Assembly: GCA_946188345.1 (NCBI GenBank)
Contig: CAMHUI010000015.1
Coordinates: 1-54,793 of the forward strand
From: an uncultured Prevotellaceae bacterium
Lineage (GTDB): Bacteria; Bacteroidota; Bacteroidia; Bacteroidales; Bacteroidaceae
Reading direction: 5' to 3'
Length of the DNA stretch: 54,793 nt
Shown: positions 40,422 to 49,885 of the stretch, one piece after another
How positions within the stretch are numbered: position 1 is the first letter of the stretch
Layout of the letters: each line of letters begins with the position of its first letter
Program-made: the position numbers and the translations under genes
The notes under the pieces: generated by a model
Databases searched by the model: none
Told to the model about the DNA's origin: nothing
Seen by the model: the letters and a program-made list of their open reading frames with translations, nothing else

Positions 40422-41534
40422 TCAAAGTTCCGTCTCCTTCATGCGTTCTGCATTCTCGGCCACGGTGAGGGCGTCAATCATATCTTGTATATTTCCGCCG
40501 AGGAATCCCTGCAAGTCATGTGTGGTGTAGCCGATGCGGTGGTCGGTGACGCGGCCTTGGGGGAAGTTATAGGTCCGGATCTTTGCAGAGCGGTCGCCTG
40601 TGGAGACAAGGCTCTTGCGGCGTGAGGCAATGTCATCGACGTACTTCTGGTGCTCGCGGTCGTAGATGAAGGTATAGAGGCGTGAGAGGGCGCGCTCTTT
40701 GTTCTTCGGCTGGTCGCGAGTCTCGGTACACTCAATGAGGATTTCCTCGGTCTCGCCCGTGTTGGGGTTCTTCCACATATAGCGCAGACGCACGCCAGAC
40801 TCAACCTTGTTGACGTTCTGTCCGCCGGCGCCTGACGAACGGAAGGTGTCCCACTTGATTTCGCCTTCGTTGATATGCACCTCGAACTTATCGGCCTCGG
40901 GCAGCACGGCGACGGTGGCAGCAGAGGTCTGCATGCGACCGTTCGACTCGGTGACTGGAACACGCTGCACACGGTGGACACCAGACTCGTATTTCAGGGT
41001 TCCATAGACATCCACTCCAGAGACAGCAAAGTCAATCTCCTTATATCCTCCGACAGCGCCCTCGTTGAAGTCGGTAACCGACAGCTGCCAGCCTTTCGAC
41101 TCGCAGTAGTTCTTATACATTTTGAAGAGGTCGCCGGCAAAGAGACATGCTTCGTCGCCGCCAGTTCCGGCACGAATCTCCATCTGCACGTTCTTGGCAT
41201 CTTCCGGATCTTTCGGCACAAGGGCTATCTTTATTTCCTCTTCAAGCTTGGGCTGCAAGGCTTCGTTGGCAGAAAGCTCATCGCGGGCCATCTCGCGCAT
41301 CTCGGGGTCGCTCTCGTTGGCAAGTATGTCCTTCGCCTCAATGATGGAGTTGAGACAGGCGATGTATCGCTTGCGGACGTCCATGATGTCGGAGAGGTCT
41401 TTGTATTCCTTGGTCAGTCGCACAAATCGCTGTTGGTCAGCGATGACAGCAGGGTCGGTGATGAGGGTCGAGATTTCCTCGAAGCGGGCTTCAAGCCCGT
41501 CAAGCTTCTGCAGTATGCTGTTGTTTTCTATCAT
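40422..41534 (-). CDS. prfA: Peptide chain release factor 1
   Basis: This 370-residue factor terminates translation at UAA/UAG. It has the N-terminal coiled domain, the PCRF domain and the release domain with GGQ (237-239, in SSGAGGQNVNKV). VPVTESNGRMQTS lies in the codon-recognition region, and the C-terminus has IRTYNFPQGRVTDHRI. Length is normal. The recognition loop (PVTES as read here) is a variant of the usual PxT form. It starts 2 bp after purM, so the two are co-transcribed. Confidence 0.96.
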   Translation of the reverse strand: MIENNSILQKLDGLEARFEEISTLITDPAVIADQQRFVRLTKEYKDLSDIMDVRKRYIACLNSIIEAKDILANESDPEMREMARDELSANEALQPKLEEEIKIALVPKDPEDAKNVQMEIRAGTGGDEACLFAGDLFKMYKNYCESKGWQLSVTDFNEGAVGGYKEIDFAVSGVDVYGTLKYESGVHRVQRVPVTESNGRMQTSAATVAVLPEADKFEVHINEGEIKWDTFRSSGAGGQNVNKVESGVRLRYMWKNPNTGETEEILIECTETRDQPKNKERALSRLYTFIYDREHQKYVDDIASRRKSLVSTGDRSAKIRTYNFPQGRVTDHRIGYTTHDLQGFLGGNIQDMIDALTVAENAERMKETEL

Positions 41535-41536
41535 AT

Positions 41537-42703
41537 TTAGTAATTAAATTCTCCAAATTCAGACTTGATGGTGAGTGAGCGCGTACCCTCTTCGATGTGG
41601 CCGATGACTTGGGCATCAATGTTGAAAGATTTCGAGATGGCAATAATCTGTTCGGCTACTTCCGGTCGGACATAGATTTCCATGCGGTGACCCATGTTGA
41701 ACACCTGATACATCTCGCGCCAGTCAGTGTCAGAGCACTCGTGGATGGCGCAGAAGAGCGGCGGAACAGGGAACATGTTGTCTTTTACGACGCGGCAGTT
41801 CTCGCCGACAAAGTGCAGCACCTTGGTCTGTGCTCCGCCCGTGCAGTGCACCATGCCGTGTATCTCCGGACGCAGTTCGTCAAGGATGCGCTTGATGACA
41901 GGAGCATAGGTGCGGGTGGGGGAGAGGACCAGTTGGCCTGCGTTAACGGGGGAACCGGCTACAGCATCAGTCAGTCTGTATTTACCGCTATAAACCAACT
42001 CTTCTGGTACCGAATGGTCGTAACTCTCCGGGTATGTCTCAGCCAGATACTTGGCGAACACATCGTGGCGTGCAGAGGTTAGCCCATTACTACCCATGCC
42101 GCCATTGTAACGCTTCTCATAGGTGGCCTGCCCAGTGGAGGAGAGACCTACGATGACGTCACCCGGACGTATGTTGGCATTGTCGATGACATCGCTTCGC
42201 CGCATGCGGCAGGTGACGGTAGAGTCTACGATGATGGTTCTAACCAGATCGCCCACGTCGGCCGTCTCACCTCCTGTGGGCCAGATGCCGATACCCATGT
42301 CGCGCAGTTGGGCCAGCAACTCGTCGGTACCGTTGATGATGGCTGAGATGACTTCCGAAGGGATGAGCATCTTGTTGCGTCCGATGGTGGAGGATACAAG
42401 GATGTTGTCTGTTGCGCCTACGCAGAGCAGGTCGTCTGTGTTCATGACAATGGCATCTTGGGCAATGCCTTTCCATACGGAGAGGTCACCCGTCTCTTTC
42501 CAGTACATATATGCCAGTGCCGACTTGGTTCCTGCTCCGTCGGCATGCATAATGTTGCAATAGTCGGGGTCACCACCGAGCACGTCGGGAATAATCTTGC
42601 AGAAAGCCTGAGGGTAGAGGCCTTTGTCAATGTTTTTGATGGCGGCGTGGACGTCTTCCTTGGCAGCCGACACGCCGCGCATCATATAGCGGTTGTTGTT
42701 CAT
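41537..42703 (-). CDS. purM: Phosphoribosylformylglycinamidine cyclo-ligase
   Basis: This 388-residue AIR synthase catalyses ATP-dependent ring closure of FGAM in purine synthesis. Signature segments are HADGAGTKSALAYMYWKETGD, AIVMNTDDLLCVGATDNILVSSTIGRNK, GGETADVGDLVRT and GHRMEIYV. It is longer than the E. coli enzyme, as usual in Bacteroidetes. Upstream lies a 63-bp gap holding the second 9-bp array. It is clustered with prfA, pyrF and purC. Confidence 0.94.
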   Translation of the reverse strand: MNNNRYMMRGVSAAKEDVHAAIKNIDKGLYPQAFCKIIPDVLGGDPDYCNIMHADGAGTKSALAYMYWKETGDLSVWKGIAQDAIVMNTDDLLCVGATDNILVSSTIGRNKMLIPSEVISAIINGTDELLAQLRDMGIGIWPTGGETADVGDLVRTIIVDSTVTCRMRRSDVIDNANIRPGDVIVGLSSTGQATYEKRYNGGMGSNGLTSARHDVFAKYLAETYPESYDHSVPEELVYSGKYRLTDAVAGSPVNAGQLVLSPTRTYAPVIKRILDELRPEIHGMVHCTGGAQTKVLHFVGENCRVVKDNMFPVPPLFCAIHECSDTDWREMYQVFNMGHRMEIYVRPEVAEQIIAISKSFNIDAQVIGHIEEGTRSLTIKSEFGEFNY

Positions 42704-42714
42704 TGCTTACAGAG

Positions 42715-42759
42715 ATAGTGGCTATAGTAACTATACTATTTATAGGCACTATGGTTAAT
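42715..42759. repeat. 9-bp tandem array ATAGnnnnn (5 units), copy 2
   Basis: ATAG or a one-base variant occurs at 42715, 42724, 42733 (ATAC), 42742 and 42751 (ATGG), exactly every 9 bp. The array fills the gap between lemA and purM, just upstream of the purM start on the minus strand. It matches the period and core of the array at 23287-23340. Confidence 0.7.
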
Positions 42760-42766
42760 AATGTTG

Positions 42767-43339
42767 TTAGAACTTCACTTCGGGAGCTTTTTCTGCGCCT
42801 TGGGCAGCCTCGAACTTGGTCATCTTATCGAAATTGAAGAGGCTTGCTACGATGTTCTTTGGGAACGAACGGATGACGAGGTTGTAGTTCTGCACGGCAG
42901 TGTTGTATTTGTTGCGAGCCTCGTTGATGCGGTTCTCTGTTCCTTCGAGTTGAATCTGCAGTTGCTGGAAGTTTTCATTGGCCTTCAGGTCGGGATAGGC
43001 CTCGCCAATGGCGATGAGGCGGCCGAGAGCGCTTGAGAGCTCACCTTGGGCAGCTTGGAACTCCTGGATGTTCTCTGCGTCGAGGTTGATGCCGGTAGCC
43101 TTAGAACGGGCTTCCACCACACCTTCCAAGGTCTCCTTCTCATGGGCGGCATAGCCTTTGACAGTTTCTACGAGGTTGGGGATGAGGTCGGCACGACGCT
43201 GGTAGGCCGACTGCACATTAGCCAGCTCAGTCGTGGCTTTCTCTTGAACGCCGACCATTGAGTTGTAAGCACTGGCAGCCCAAAGTCCGAGGACAACGAC
43301 GACTGCAATAATGACGATGATACCTTTTAAATTTTTCAT
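42767..43339 (-). CDS. lemA: LemA family protein
   Basis: The 190-residue protein has an N-terminal membrane segment (GIIVIIAVVVVLGLWAASAYNSMVG) and the LemA helical domain (KATTELANVQSAYQRRADLIPNLVETVKGYAAHEKETLEGVVEAR, NKYNTAVQNYNLVIRSFPKNIVASLF). It is an inner-membrane protein with a helical bundle facing outward. It lies 65 bp after the TPM gene; LemA and TPM-domain genes often occur as pairs, and their products are thought to act together in envelope homeostasis, though the mechanism is unknown. Confidence 0.92.
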   Translation of the reverse strand: MKNLKGIIVIIAVVVVLGLWAASAYNSMVGVQEKATTELANVQSAYQRRADLIPNLVETVKGYAAHEKETLEGVVEARSKATGINLDAENIQEFQAAQGELSSALGRLIAIGEAYPDLKANENFQQLQIQLEGTENRINEARNKYNTAVQNYNLVIRSFPKNIVASLFNFDKMTKFEAAQGAEKAPEVKF

Positions 43340-43404
43340 ATCCTTATTATTTTTATATTAAACTTTCACACTGTTTACTAAATACATAGTGCTCGCCCCA
43401 CGCT

Positions 43405-44727
43405 TTACCATCTTGCTGTGGCGCCTCCTCCTCCGAAGCTTCCTCCTCCGAAGCCTCCGCTAATGCCACCTCCTCCGAAGCCGCCACCTCCGAATCCTCG
43501 TCCGCTGCCACCGCTACTGATATAGACGGGAGTCTCGACGAAGGGGTTGCTCATCAAGGCCATCGTGCCATAGAGTCCTAACCATTCGAAGCGGCTTTCC
43601 ATGAAGATGGCAAAGAAGAGCCATAGACCGATAAGGGTGAGATACCTGCCGAAGATGCCTTCTTCCTCTGAGTCGTCTGATTTGGGCTCATATTGCTCTG
43701 GCATATCAGGCATCTCCTTGTTTTGCATGAAGGCATAGATACCCTCGGCAAGATAGATCATGGCGCTATCTGGCTGATGGACTTTCATGGCTGGGACCAC
43801 ATACAGCTGTTCCAGCTGATAGCACTCCGCATCGGTGAGGTCAGCCTCGAGCGATTTGCCTGGCGAGATATTGACGGAGTGGTCTTCATAGCCCACGACA
43901 ATCATCAGTCCGCGGTCGTTGCGGCCAACTCCGTATTTGTTGCCTACATCTTGCGCCATCCGGAACGGGTCGTCGTTTTGGATGTGGTTGACAATGATGA
44001 TGGTCGACTCAATGCCTAACTCCGTGTCAAGCAGTCGCATCTGTCGGTCGATGATGTTGACGCTGTTGTCGGAAAGGACGCTGTCGGGGTTAGACACATA
44101 TCGCAGTCCGTCAGTCAGGTGCGGAATGGGGATGTTGTCAGCGTTCCAAGCTGTCTGTTTGGGCTTTTCCTGCGTGGCCAGATAGGAGGAGAGGGAATAC
44201 GAACAGCTGAAGACCGAGGCGCACAGGCCCAATACGATAATCCAGCCCCATAGCTTTCTGATCTTGGAGAATCGCTGGTGTTGCTGATACCAGGCCGACA
44301 GATAGCCGTTGCGTTCCTGATCGTATTGATGCTTGAGTTGGTCGTATCTCTGTGAGAAGTGCTGTCTGAGACTGCTTGTGCTTCTGCCGAAGAAGGTGGC
44401 AGCCTGCTTGCGTTGGGATTTGTATTCTTGTTGCAGGCCTTTAATGCGCTGGTTGTAGTTGCCTACCATCTGGTTGAGATACTGGCGCCTTGCCAGCACT
44501 TCATCTTGTTCGCCCTTGTTTTGGTAGAGGATGGTTGCCAGTCCTCCTGCGGCGAGGATGCCCAGGAGAATGGCCAGCGGAGTGAAGGCGTCGATATAGG
44601 TGCCTTCTTCCTGGCTACTGCCGAACACAGTGAGTCCTGTCACAAGGCCGATGATGACAACGGCCCAAATGAACATCCGGGTTGCCTGTGAAGTCTTTTT
44701 GTCTTTTTGTATGTAGTCGGCTGCCAT
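43405..44727 (-). CDS. TPM-domain membrane protein with Gly-rich tail
   Basis: The 440-residue protein starts MAADYIQKDKK and has two early membrane helices (MFIWAVVIIGLVTGLTVFG, AILLGILAAGGLATILY), a coiled-coil-like basic region and a third helix. A TPM domain follows (VNIIDRQMRLLDTELGIESTIIIVNHIQ, GVGRNDRGLMIVVGYEDHSVNISPG), then a fourth helix and a glycine-rich end. This is the YgcG/TPM_phosphatase type usually seen with LemA. I use ATG 44727 because the upstream part would overlap aroE. The pairing with lemA argues for a shared process. Confidence 0.85.
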   Translation of the reverse strand: MAADYIQKDKKTSQATRMFIWAVVIIGLVTGLTVFGSSQEEGTYIDAFTPLAILLGILAAGGLATILYQNKGEQDEVLARRQYLNQMVGNYNQRIKGLQQEYKSQRKQAATFFGRSTSSLRQHFSQRYDQLKHQYDQERNGYLSAWYQQHQRFSKIRKLWGWIIVLGLCASVFSCSYSLSSYLATQEKPKQTAWNADNIPIPHLTDGLRYVSNPDSVLSDNSVNIIDRQMRLLDTELGIESTIIIVNHIQNDDPFRMAQDVGNKYGVGRNDRGLMIVVGYEDHSVNISPGKSLEADLTDAECYQLEQLYVVPAMKVHQPDSAMIYLAEGIYAFMQNKEMPDMPEQYEPKSDDSEEEGIFGRYLTLIGLWLFFAIFMESRFEWLGLYGTMALMSNPFVETPVYISSGGSGRGFGGGGFGGGGISGGFGGGSFGGGGATARW

Positions 44728-44744
44728 GTTAAGAGGGGTGGTTG

Positions 44745-45491
44745 TTATAGTCCTTCGTGCCAGTAGTCCCATGAGGCAAAGGCCTGCAAGAGCAGCATTT
44801 CAAGGCCGTTCTTGACCGTTGCACTATGTTCCTTTCCTTTATGCATGAAGAGGGTCTCGTCGGGGTTGTAGATGAGGTCGTAGAGCAAGGTGTGGCTGTC
44901 CATTGCCTCGTAGGGCAGGGGAGGACACTCGTTGACGTGGGGATACATGCCTAAGGGCGTGCAGTTCACGATGACGTTGTAGGCCTTGATGACTTCAGGA
45001 GATACTTCCTGATAGGTAATGCTCTGTGTCTTCTTGGTCCGGCTGACGAAGAGTGTCTGTAGCCCCAGTGAGTTCAGCACGTAGTTGACGGCTTTCGAGG
45101 CTCCGCCTGTTCCGAGGATGAGGGCCTTCTTGTGGTGGCTTTCAAGCAGGGGCTCAATGCTCTCGCGGAAGCCGATGACGTCGCTGTTGAAGCCTTTCAG
45201 CCATACTTTTTTGCCTTTGTGCCGTACCTGGATGACGTTGACGGCTCCGATGGCTTTGGCTTCGGGCGAGATGGCGTCAAGGTATTTGATGACCTGCTCC
45301 TTGTAGGGGCGGGTGACGTTCAGCCCTTTCAGTTCCAGGTTGGTCGCCAACACCTCCTTGAGGTTTTCGATGGTGGGAATCTCGAAGTTGATATAGCGGG
45401 CGTTGATGCCTTCGTTCTCGAACTTCTCGTTGAAGTAGCTGATGGAGAACGAGTGTCCGAGCGGATAGCCTATGAGTCCGTATTTATCCAT
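44745..45491 (-). CDS. aroE: Shikimate dehydrogenase
   Basis: This 248-residue NADPH enzyme reduces 3-dehydroshikimate in aromatic amino-acid synthesis. Motifs are GYPLGHSFSISYFNEKF (substrate binding), LKGLNVTRPYKEQVIKYLD with the catalytic Lys, GAVNVIQ, the nucleotide loop ALILGTGGASKAV, NCTPLGMYPHVNECPPLP and NGLEMLLLQAFASWDYW. ATG 45491 is the start; a TTG three codons earlier is possible but less likely. The usual NRT motif that binds NADPH is SRTKK here. It is between menG and the TPM gene. Confidence 0.95.
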   Translation of the reverse strand: MDKYGLIGYPLGHSFSISYFNEKFENEGINARYINFEIPTIENLKEVLATNLELKGLNVTRPYKEQVIKYLDAISPEAKAIGAVNVIQVRHKGKKVWLKGFNSDVIGFRESIEPLLESHHKKALILGTGGASKAVNYVLNSLGLQTLFVSRTKKTQSITYQEVSPEVIKAYNVIVNCTPLGMYPHVNECPPLPYEAMDSHTLLYDLIYNPDETLFMHKGKEHSATVKNGLEMLLLQAFASWDYWHEGL

Positions 45492-45529
45492 ATTTTGCAA
45501 TTTGACAATATATCTGTTTAACGTCGATG

Positions 45530-46264
45530 CTACTTGGTGGCGAAGTACATGGTGCAGATGCCGAAGGTAAGTCTTCTGAAGGCTGTCTCTCTGAATCCGG
45601 CTTTCTGCAGGATGTCCATCATCTCTTCTCCCTGAGGGAATGCTTCGATGGTCTTTGTCAGATAGCTGTAAGCCTGCTTGTCCTTCGATATGAGTTTGCC
45701 GTAGAGGGGCAGGAAGGTGTGCGAATAGAGCCAGAAGAGCTGTCGCATGGGGAAGTGCCGGGGAGTGGTCAGCTCAACGATGCTGAGGTGTCCGCCTTTC
45801 TTCAGCACGCGACTCATCTCGGCCAGGCCTTTGTCGAGGCTGGGGAAGTTCCTGATGCCGAATGCCGCCGTCACGGCGTCGAAGGTCTCGCTGTCGAAGC
45901 TGAGGCTCATGCAGTCTTCCTTCCTGAAGTTGATGATGTCGTCGAGTCCTTCTGCCTTCACTTTTTGTCTTCCGATGTCCATCATCCCTTCTGATATGTC
46001 GGCTCCCACGAGTTGCTGCGGCTGCAACATCCGTGCAGCGAGGATGGCGAAGTCGCCTGTTCCCGTGGCAACGTCGAGGATGGCATGGGGCTTGTATGGC
46101 AGCAGTTGCCTGATGGCCTTGCGCCGCCAACCGCGGTCGATGTTCCACGACAGTCGGTGGTTCAGCTTGTCGTAGGCAGGCGCTATCTGGTTGAACATCT
46201 GTTCCACCTGCTGGCCTTTCTCCTGCCTGGCGTCGTAGGGTTTGATGGCTTCCTGCTTATACAT
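45530..46264 (-). CDS. menG: Demethylmenaquinone C-methyltransferase
   Basis: This 244-residue SAM-dependent enzyme (UbiE family) makes menaquinone from demethylmenaquinone. Motifs: the N-terminal [47 protein letters not shown] (SAM loop), [43 protein letters not shown] and the C-terminal [16 protein letters not shown]. Bacteroidetes use menaquinone, which supports MenG over UbiE. It lies 38 bp after purC and 38 bp before aroE. Confidence 0.94.
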   Translation of the reverse strand: MYKQEAIKPYDARQEKGQQVEQMFNQIAPAYDKLNHRLSWNIDRGWRRKAIRQLLPYKPHAILDVATGTGDFAILAARMLQPQQLVGADISEGMMDIGRQKVKAEGLDDIINFRKEDCMSLSFDSETFDAVTAAFGIRNFPSLDKGLAEMSRVLKKGGHLSIVELTTPRHFPMRQLFWLYSHTFLPLYGKLISKDKQAYSYLTKTIEAFPQGEEMMDILQKAGFRETAFRRLTFGICTMYFATK

Positions 46265-46302
46265 TTTAGTCTTTCCAGATTATCTGGTCTGTCTGTCCCT
46301 GT

Positions 46303-47247
46303 TTATTTGGCGAGCCACTGCTTGACGTTGCGCTCGATGCGGGCGGCGATGTCGTCGTTGTCGGCTGCGGGCACGAACTTCTGTCCGGTGATGTGCTCGT
46401 AGAGTTCGATATATCGTTCGCTGACGCTCTCGGCGTATTCGTCGGTGATCTCGGGCATCACCTGTCCGGGCTCGTTCATGAAGTTGTGTTCGATGAGCCA
46501 CTGGCGCACAAACTCCTTCGAGAGCTGTCGCTGAGGCTCGCCCTTGGCCAGCTTTTCCTCGTAGCCGTCGGCATAGAAGTAGCGGCTGGAGTCTGGCGTG
46601 TGTATCTCGTCGATGAGGTAGACTTTTCCGTCGCGCTTGCCGAACTCGTATTTCGTGTCGACGAGGATGAGTCCGTGCTTGGCGGCTACCTCTTGTCCGC
46701 GTGCAAAGATGCGGCGTGTATAGTCTTCCATCACTTCGTAGTCTTCCTTTGAGACGATGCCTTGGGCGATGATTTCTTCTTTCGAGATGTTCATGTCATG
46801 TCCCTCGTCGGCCTTGGTTGTCGGGGTGATGATGGGCTCTGGGAAGCGTTCGTTCTCGCGCATGCCGTCGGGCAGGCGGACGCCGCAGAGTTCGCGGACT
46901 CCTTTCTTATATTCGCGCCAGGCTGAGCCGGTGAGGATGCTGCGGATGATCATCTCTACGCGGAAACCCTCACATTTCAGTCCTACGGTGACCATGGGGT
47001 CGGGGGTGGCGAGTTTCCAGTTGGGGCAGATGTCGGCCGTGAGGTCGAGGAACTGGGCTGCTATCTGGTTGAGCACCTGTCCCTTGAAGGGGATGCCTTT
47101 GGGCAGCACCACGTCGAAGGCCGAGATGCGGTCGGTGGCGACCATCACCATCAGGTCGTCGTTGATGTTATACACATCGCGCACCTTTCCGTGGTACACG
47201 CTTTTCTGTCCTTCGAAGTTGAAGTCAGTCTTTGTTAATGCTTTCAT
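46303..47247 (-). CDS. purC: SAICAR synthetase
   Basis: This 314-residue phosphoribosylaminoimidazole-succinocarboxamide synthase condenses CAIR with aspartate in purine synthesis. Motifs: [55 protein letters not shown], the ATP-site [31 protein letters not shown], and [11 protein letters not shown]. The start is ATG 47247 (MKALTKTDF), which lies 23 bp inside the end of phoH, so the genes overlap and are translationally coupled. The fungal-like long form is typical of Bacteroidetes. Confidence 0.95.
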   Translation of the reverse strand: MKALTKTDFNFEGQKSVYHGKVRDVYNINDDLMVMVATDRISAFDVVLPKGIPFKGQVLNQIAAQFLDLTADICPNWKLATPDPMVTVGLKCEGFRVEMIIRSILTGSAWREYKKGVRELCGVRLPDGMRENERFPEPIITPTTKADEGHDMNISKEEIIAQGIVSKEDYEVMEDYTRRIFARGQEVAAKHGLILVDTKYEFGKRDGKVYLIDEIHTPDSSRYFYADGYEEKLAKGEPQRQLSKEFVRQWLIEHNFMNEPGQVMPEITDEYAESVSERYIELYEHITGQKFVPAADNDDIAARIERNVKQWLAK

Positions 47248-48190
47248 TGTTATTATGTTTGTCAAATGTTTCGTATGCGTGGACGATGCGTGTGACGAGT
47301 TTGTGCCTCACGATGTCTTTCTTCGTCAGTTCCACGACGCCGATTCCTTCGACGCCATCGAGGATGTGCAGTGCCTCCACGAGTCCGCTCTTCTGCGTCT
47401 TGGGCAGGTCTATCTGGGTCATGTCGCCGGTGATGATCATCTTCGTGTTCCATCCCATTCTGGTGAGGAACATCCGCAGCTGTGCCGGGGTGGTGTTCTG
47501 TGCCTCGTCCAGGATGACGACGGCGTCGCTCAGTGTGCGGCCTCGCATGAACGCCAGCGGGGCAATCTGTATGACGTGCTTCTCCATCATGTCCTGCAGC
47601 TTGGCCTGCGGAAGCATGTCTTCCAGGGCATCGTAGAGGGGCTGCAGATAGGGGTCAATCTTGTCCTTCATGTCGCCGGGCAGGAATCCGAGCTTCTCGC
47701 CGGCTTCCACGGCAGGGCGCGAGAGAATGATTTTCTTGGCGGTCTTCTCCTTCAGGGCCTTCACGGCCAGGGCTATCGAGAGATAGGTCTTTCCCGTTCC
47801 GGCTGGACCTACGGCAAACACCATGTCGTTTTCTTCAAAGGCATCGATGAGCCGCTGCTGGTTTTCGGAACGGCTCTTGATGGGGCGGCCCGACATGCTG
47901 TAGACGAGCACACCCTTCACGGCATCGGCTTTGGTCTGTTGACCGTTGACGATGTCGAGGATGTCTTCCAGTGAGATGGTGTTATACTTGATGAGATGTT
48001 GGCGCATGCGCTCGATGTCAGCTGCAGCTTTGTCGCGCTGCTCGTCGTCACCGAGAAGCTTGATGACGTTGTCGCGCGCCGTAATGCGAAGCTTCGGAAA
48101 GAGCGACTTGAGCATCTGCAGATGACTGTTTCCGACGCCGTAGAATGTTACGGGGTCGATGTCTTCCAGTATGATGGTCTTGTCAATCAT
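47225..48190 (-). CDS. phoH: PhoH-family ATPase
   Basis: The 321-residue protein has the PhoH P-loop fold: [16 protein letters not shown] (Walker A), [42 protein letters not shown] (Walker B region) and [14 protein letters not shown]. An N-terminal region precedes the ATPase from about residue 110. PhoH proteins are RNA-linked ATPases. I choose ATG 48190 because the -7 element ends at 48201, so an ATG at 48199 would lie at or before the transcription start. It heads the phoH-to-pyrF cluster. Confidence 0.93.
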   Translation of the reverse strand: MIDKTIILEDIDPVTFYGVGNSHLQMLKSLFPKLRITARDNVIKLLGDDEQRDKAAADIERMRQHLIKYNTISLEDILDIVNGQQTKADAVKGVLVYSMSGRPIKSRSENQQRLIDAFEENDMVFAVGPAGTGKTYLSIALAVKALKEKTAKKIILSRPAVEAGEKLGFLPGDMKDKIDPYLQPLYDALEDMLPQAKLQDMMEKHVIQIAPLAFMRGRTLSDAVVILDEAQNTTPAQLRMFLTRMGWNTKMIITGDMTQIDLPKTQKSGLVEALHILDGVEGIGVVELTKKDIVRHKLVTRIVHAYETFDKHNNNESINKD

Positions 48191-48200
48191 ATTTTGCATG

Positions 48201-48232
48201 CAAAATTACATATTTTTCATGAAACATCCAAA
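48201..48232 (-). promoter_or_regulatory. Promoter of the phoH-purC-menG cluster
   Basis: On the minus strand TTTG (48229-48232), a 20-bp spacer and TAATTTTG (48201-48208) are a perfect match. Only about 10 bp separate the -7 from ATG 48190, implying a leaderless or near-leaderless mRNA. A divergent -7 (TAACTTTG, 48295-48302) faces the DUF5715 gene. Confidence 0.75.
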
Positions 48233-48327
48233 TAAATCTTTATTCTTCCTATGCTTTTTTCTTCTTTCATCTTCCTTCTTTCGTATTTTCTTTGTAACTT
48301 TGTGCCCGATAAGGCATATCGAAGTTC

Positions 48328-49203
48328 ATGAAAGAATTATATAAAACCAGATATCTGCAAGGTTTCTCCCTGTTGGTCATCTTCCTGGCCGTCGTTCGTT
48401 TGGCCTTTGTCGACTCCCCTCGCGAGCCAGCTGCTTCAGAAGAGGCGGAGGCAGAGCCTGTGACAGAGTTGGCAGAAGTGGTTGCCCCTGTGCCGGAAGA
48501 GGTGGGAGAGGAGCCGGAAGCTGTTGTCGCCGAGGTAGGGGAAGTGGAGAAAGACACACCCCCCGCCGTCGAGGATACGCCCCCCGCAGAAGTAGGCTCG
48601 TCGCGCTTCTTTAATGCCGACGGCACCCTGGCACGTCACCGAATCTACAGTGTCGCCAGCTATGCCACGGCTTTCCCCGACACCAATGCCCTGCAACTCA
48701 TCTACGCCCGGCGCTATGGCACCACGCCGGTGGCCGACCGTGCGGAGGCGGAAGTGCGCAAGGCCGACCTGGTATATATCGGAAGCAATCCCTACTATCA
48801 TGTTGCACCTCTGGGGCAGAGCATTCCCTATCTCGTGCCACGGGCTGCCATGCTCCTGCAGGACATCGGCCATGCCTTCTACGACAGCCTGCAGATTAAA
48901 GGTATTCCCTTGCACCAGATTGTCGTATCGAGCGTGCTCCGCAGCGATGCCGACGTGGCTCGTCTGCGCCGGCGAAACCCCAATGCCACGGAGAACAGCT
49001 GCCATCGGTTTGGCACAACCTTCGATATCAGCTACGTGCGCTATAAGACCGTCGAGGCTCCCGATGGCCCGGCACGCAGGCAGGTGAGAAACGACTCGCT
49101 GAAATGGGTGCTCAGCGAGGTGCTCAACGATATGCGCAACCAAGGAAGATGTCTCATCAAGTACGAGCGCAAACAGCCCTGTTTCCATATCACCGTGCGG
49201 TAA
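48328..49203 (+). CDS. DUF5715 family protein (VanY/M15-like)
   Basis: The 291-residue protein has an N-terminal membrane anchor (GFSLLVIFLAVVRLAFV), a long Glu/Ala/Pro-rich linker (residues about 33-90) and a globular domain. The domain contains YYHVAPLGQSIPYLVPRAAMLLQDIGHAFYDSL, VVSSVLRSD and NATENSCHRFGTTFDISY. The pattern SSVLRSD...HxxGxxxD is the metal-site pattern of M15 D-Ala-D-Ala peptidases, supporting a cell-wall peptidase role in the periplasm, as for DUF5715. A -7 TAACTTTG lies 26 bp upstream. Its end faces the repeat element B and the M28 gene. Confidence 0.75.
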   Translation: MKELYKTRYLQGFSLLVIFLAVVRLAFVDSPREPAASEEAEAEPVTELAEVVAPVPEEVGEEPEAVVAEVGEVEKDTPPAVEDTPPAEVGSSRFFNADGTLARHRIYSVASYATAFPDTNALQLIYARRYGTTPVADRAEAEVRKADLVYIGSNPYYHVAPLGQSIPYLVPRAAMLLQDIGHAFYDSLQIKGIPLHQIVVSSVLRSDADVARLRRRNPNATENSCHRFGTTFDISYVRYKTVEAPDGPARRQVRNDSLKWVLSEVLNDMRNQGRCLIKYERKQPCFHITVR

Positions 49204-49429
49204 GGCAGCCGATAATCCATATCACACTTTTCCCTTCCCCATCTTCTGTAGAATAGGACGGACTCCGTCAGCTAATCGGAATCCTTTGATTCTTATGCTC
49301 TTTTATGGATTCTCTTTTTGCTGTTAGCGGTTATGCAGGAAATGCCCAACCTTTGCCCACTCCATGGTCAGACAGCCTGCGATTGCTGCCAGTTGAAAGT
49401 TCCTTTTTTATTTTTTTTTGAGGCGGTGG

Positions 49430-49863
49430 GGCTTTGAAAAAAAATGACAAAAATCCTTTTTTACGGCCCAAAGAATCCATTCGTTTGAAAAATTTTTTCC
49501 GATGGTCGCAAATAACGCAGCCATGAGTCGTTGAGCGCAACCTGTTGACAGTGAGAAAGATAGCGTTTTTGGCCTTGATAACCACCGACAAACCGACCAA
49601 CGAATCCGACCTTTCGGACAGCGAAAGGTATGCTTTCGTTCAGACTTTTGGTACAAAAGTCCTGACGATATCTTAGAAATCGCACCACGATTTCTAAGAT
49701 ATCATGCAACGAATCGGTACAAAAGTCCTGACGATTTGTACCAAAAGTCTGTAAAGATGGCAGACACCCCTTGAAAAATCTGCCGGAAAGGTCCCGTTTT
49801 TTTTCTAGAACGGTGGTTTTTCATGACAGGATTTTTCAGGCAAAAATCTTGACAAAATGATTG
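49430..49863 (-). repeat. ~430-bp structured intergenic repeat, copy B
   Basis: The reverse complement of this stretch aligns with 18487-18916 (copy A). Here the central stem is perfect: GATATCTTAGAAATCG and CGATTTCTAAGATATC around a 5-nt loop (CACCA on the plus strand). Further palindromes are GACTTTTGGTACAAAAGTC (plus strand, near 49643) and ACCTTTCG/CGAAAGGT. It lies between convergent DUF5715 and M28 genes in a 682-bp gene-free gap; 49204-49429 of that gap shows nothing recognisable except T-runs near 49402-49420. Confidence 0.85.
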
Positions 49864-49885
49864 AAGGAAATAAGAGGCCTCAGTG

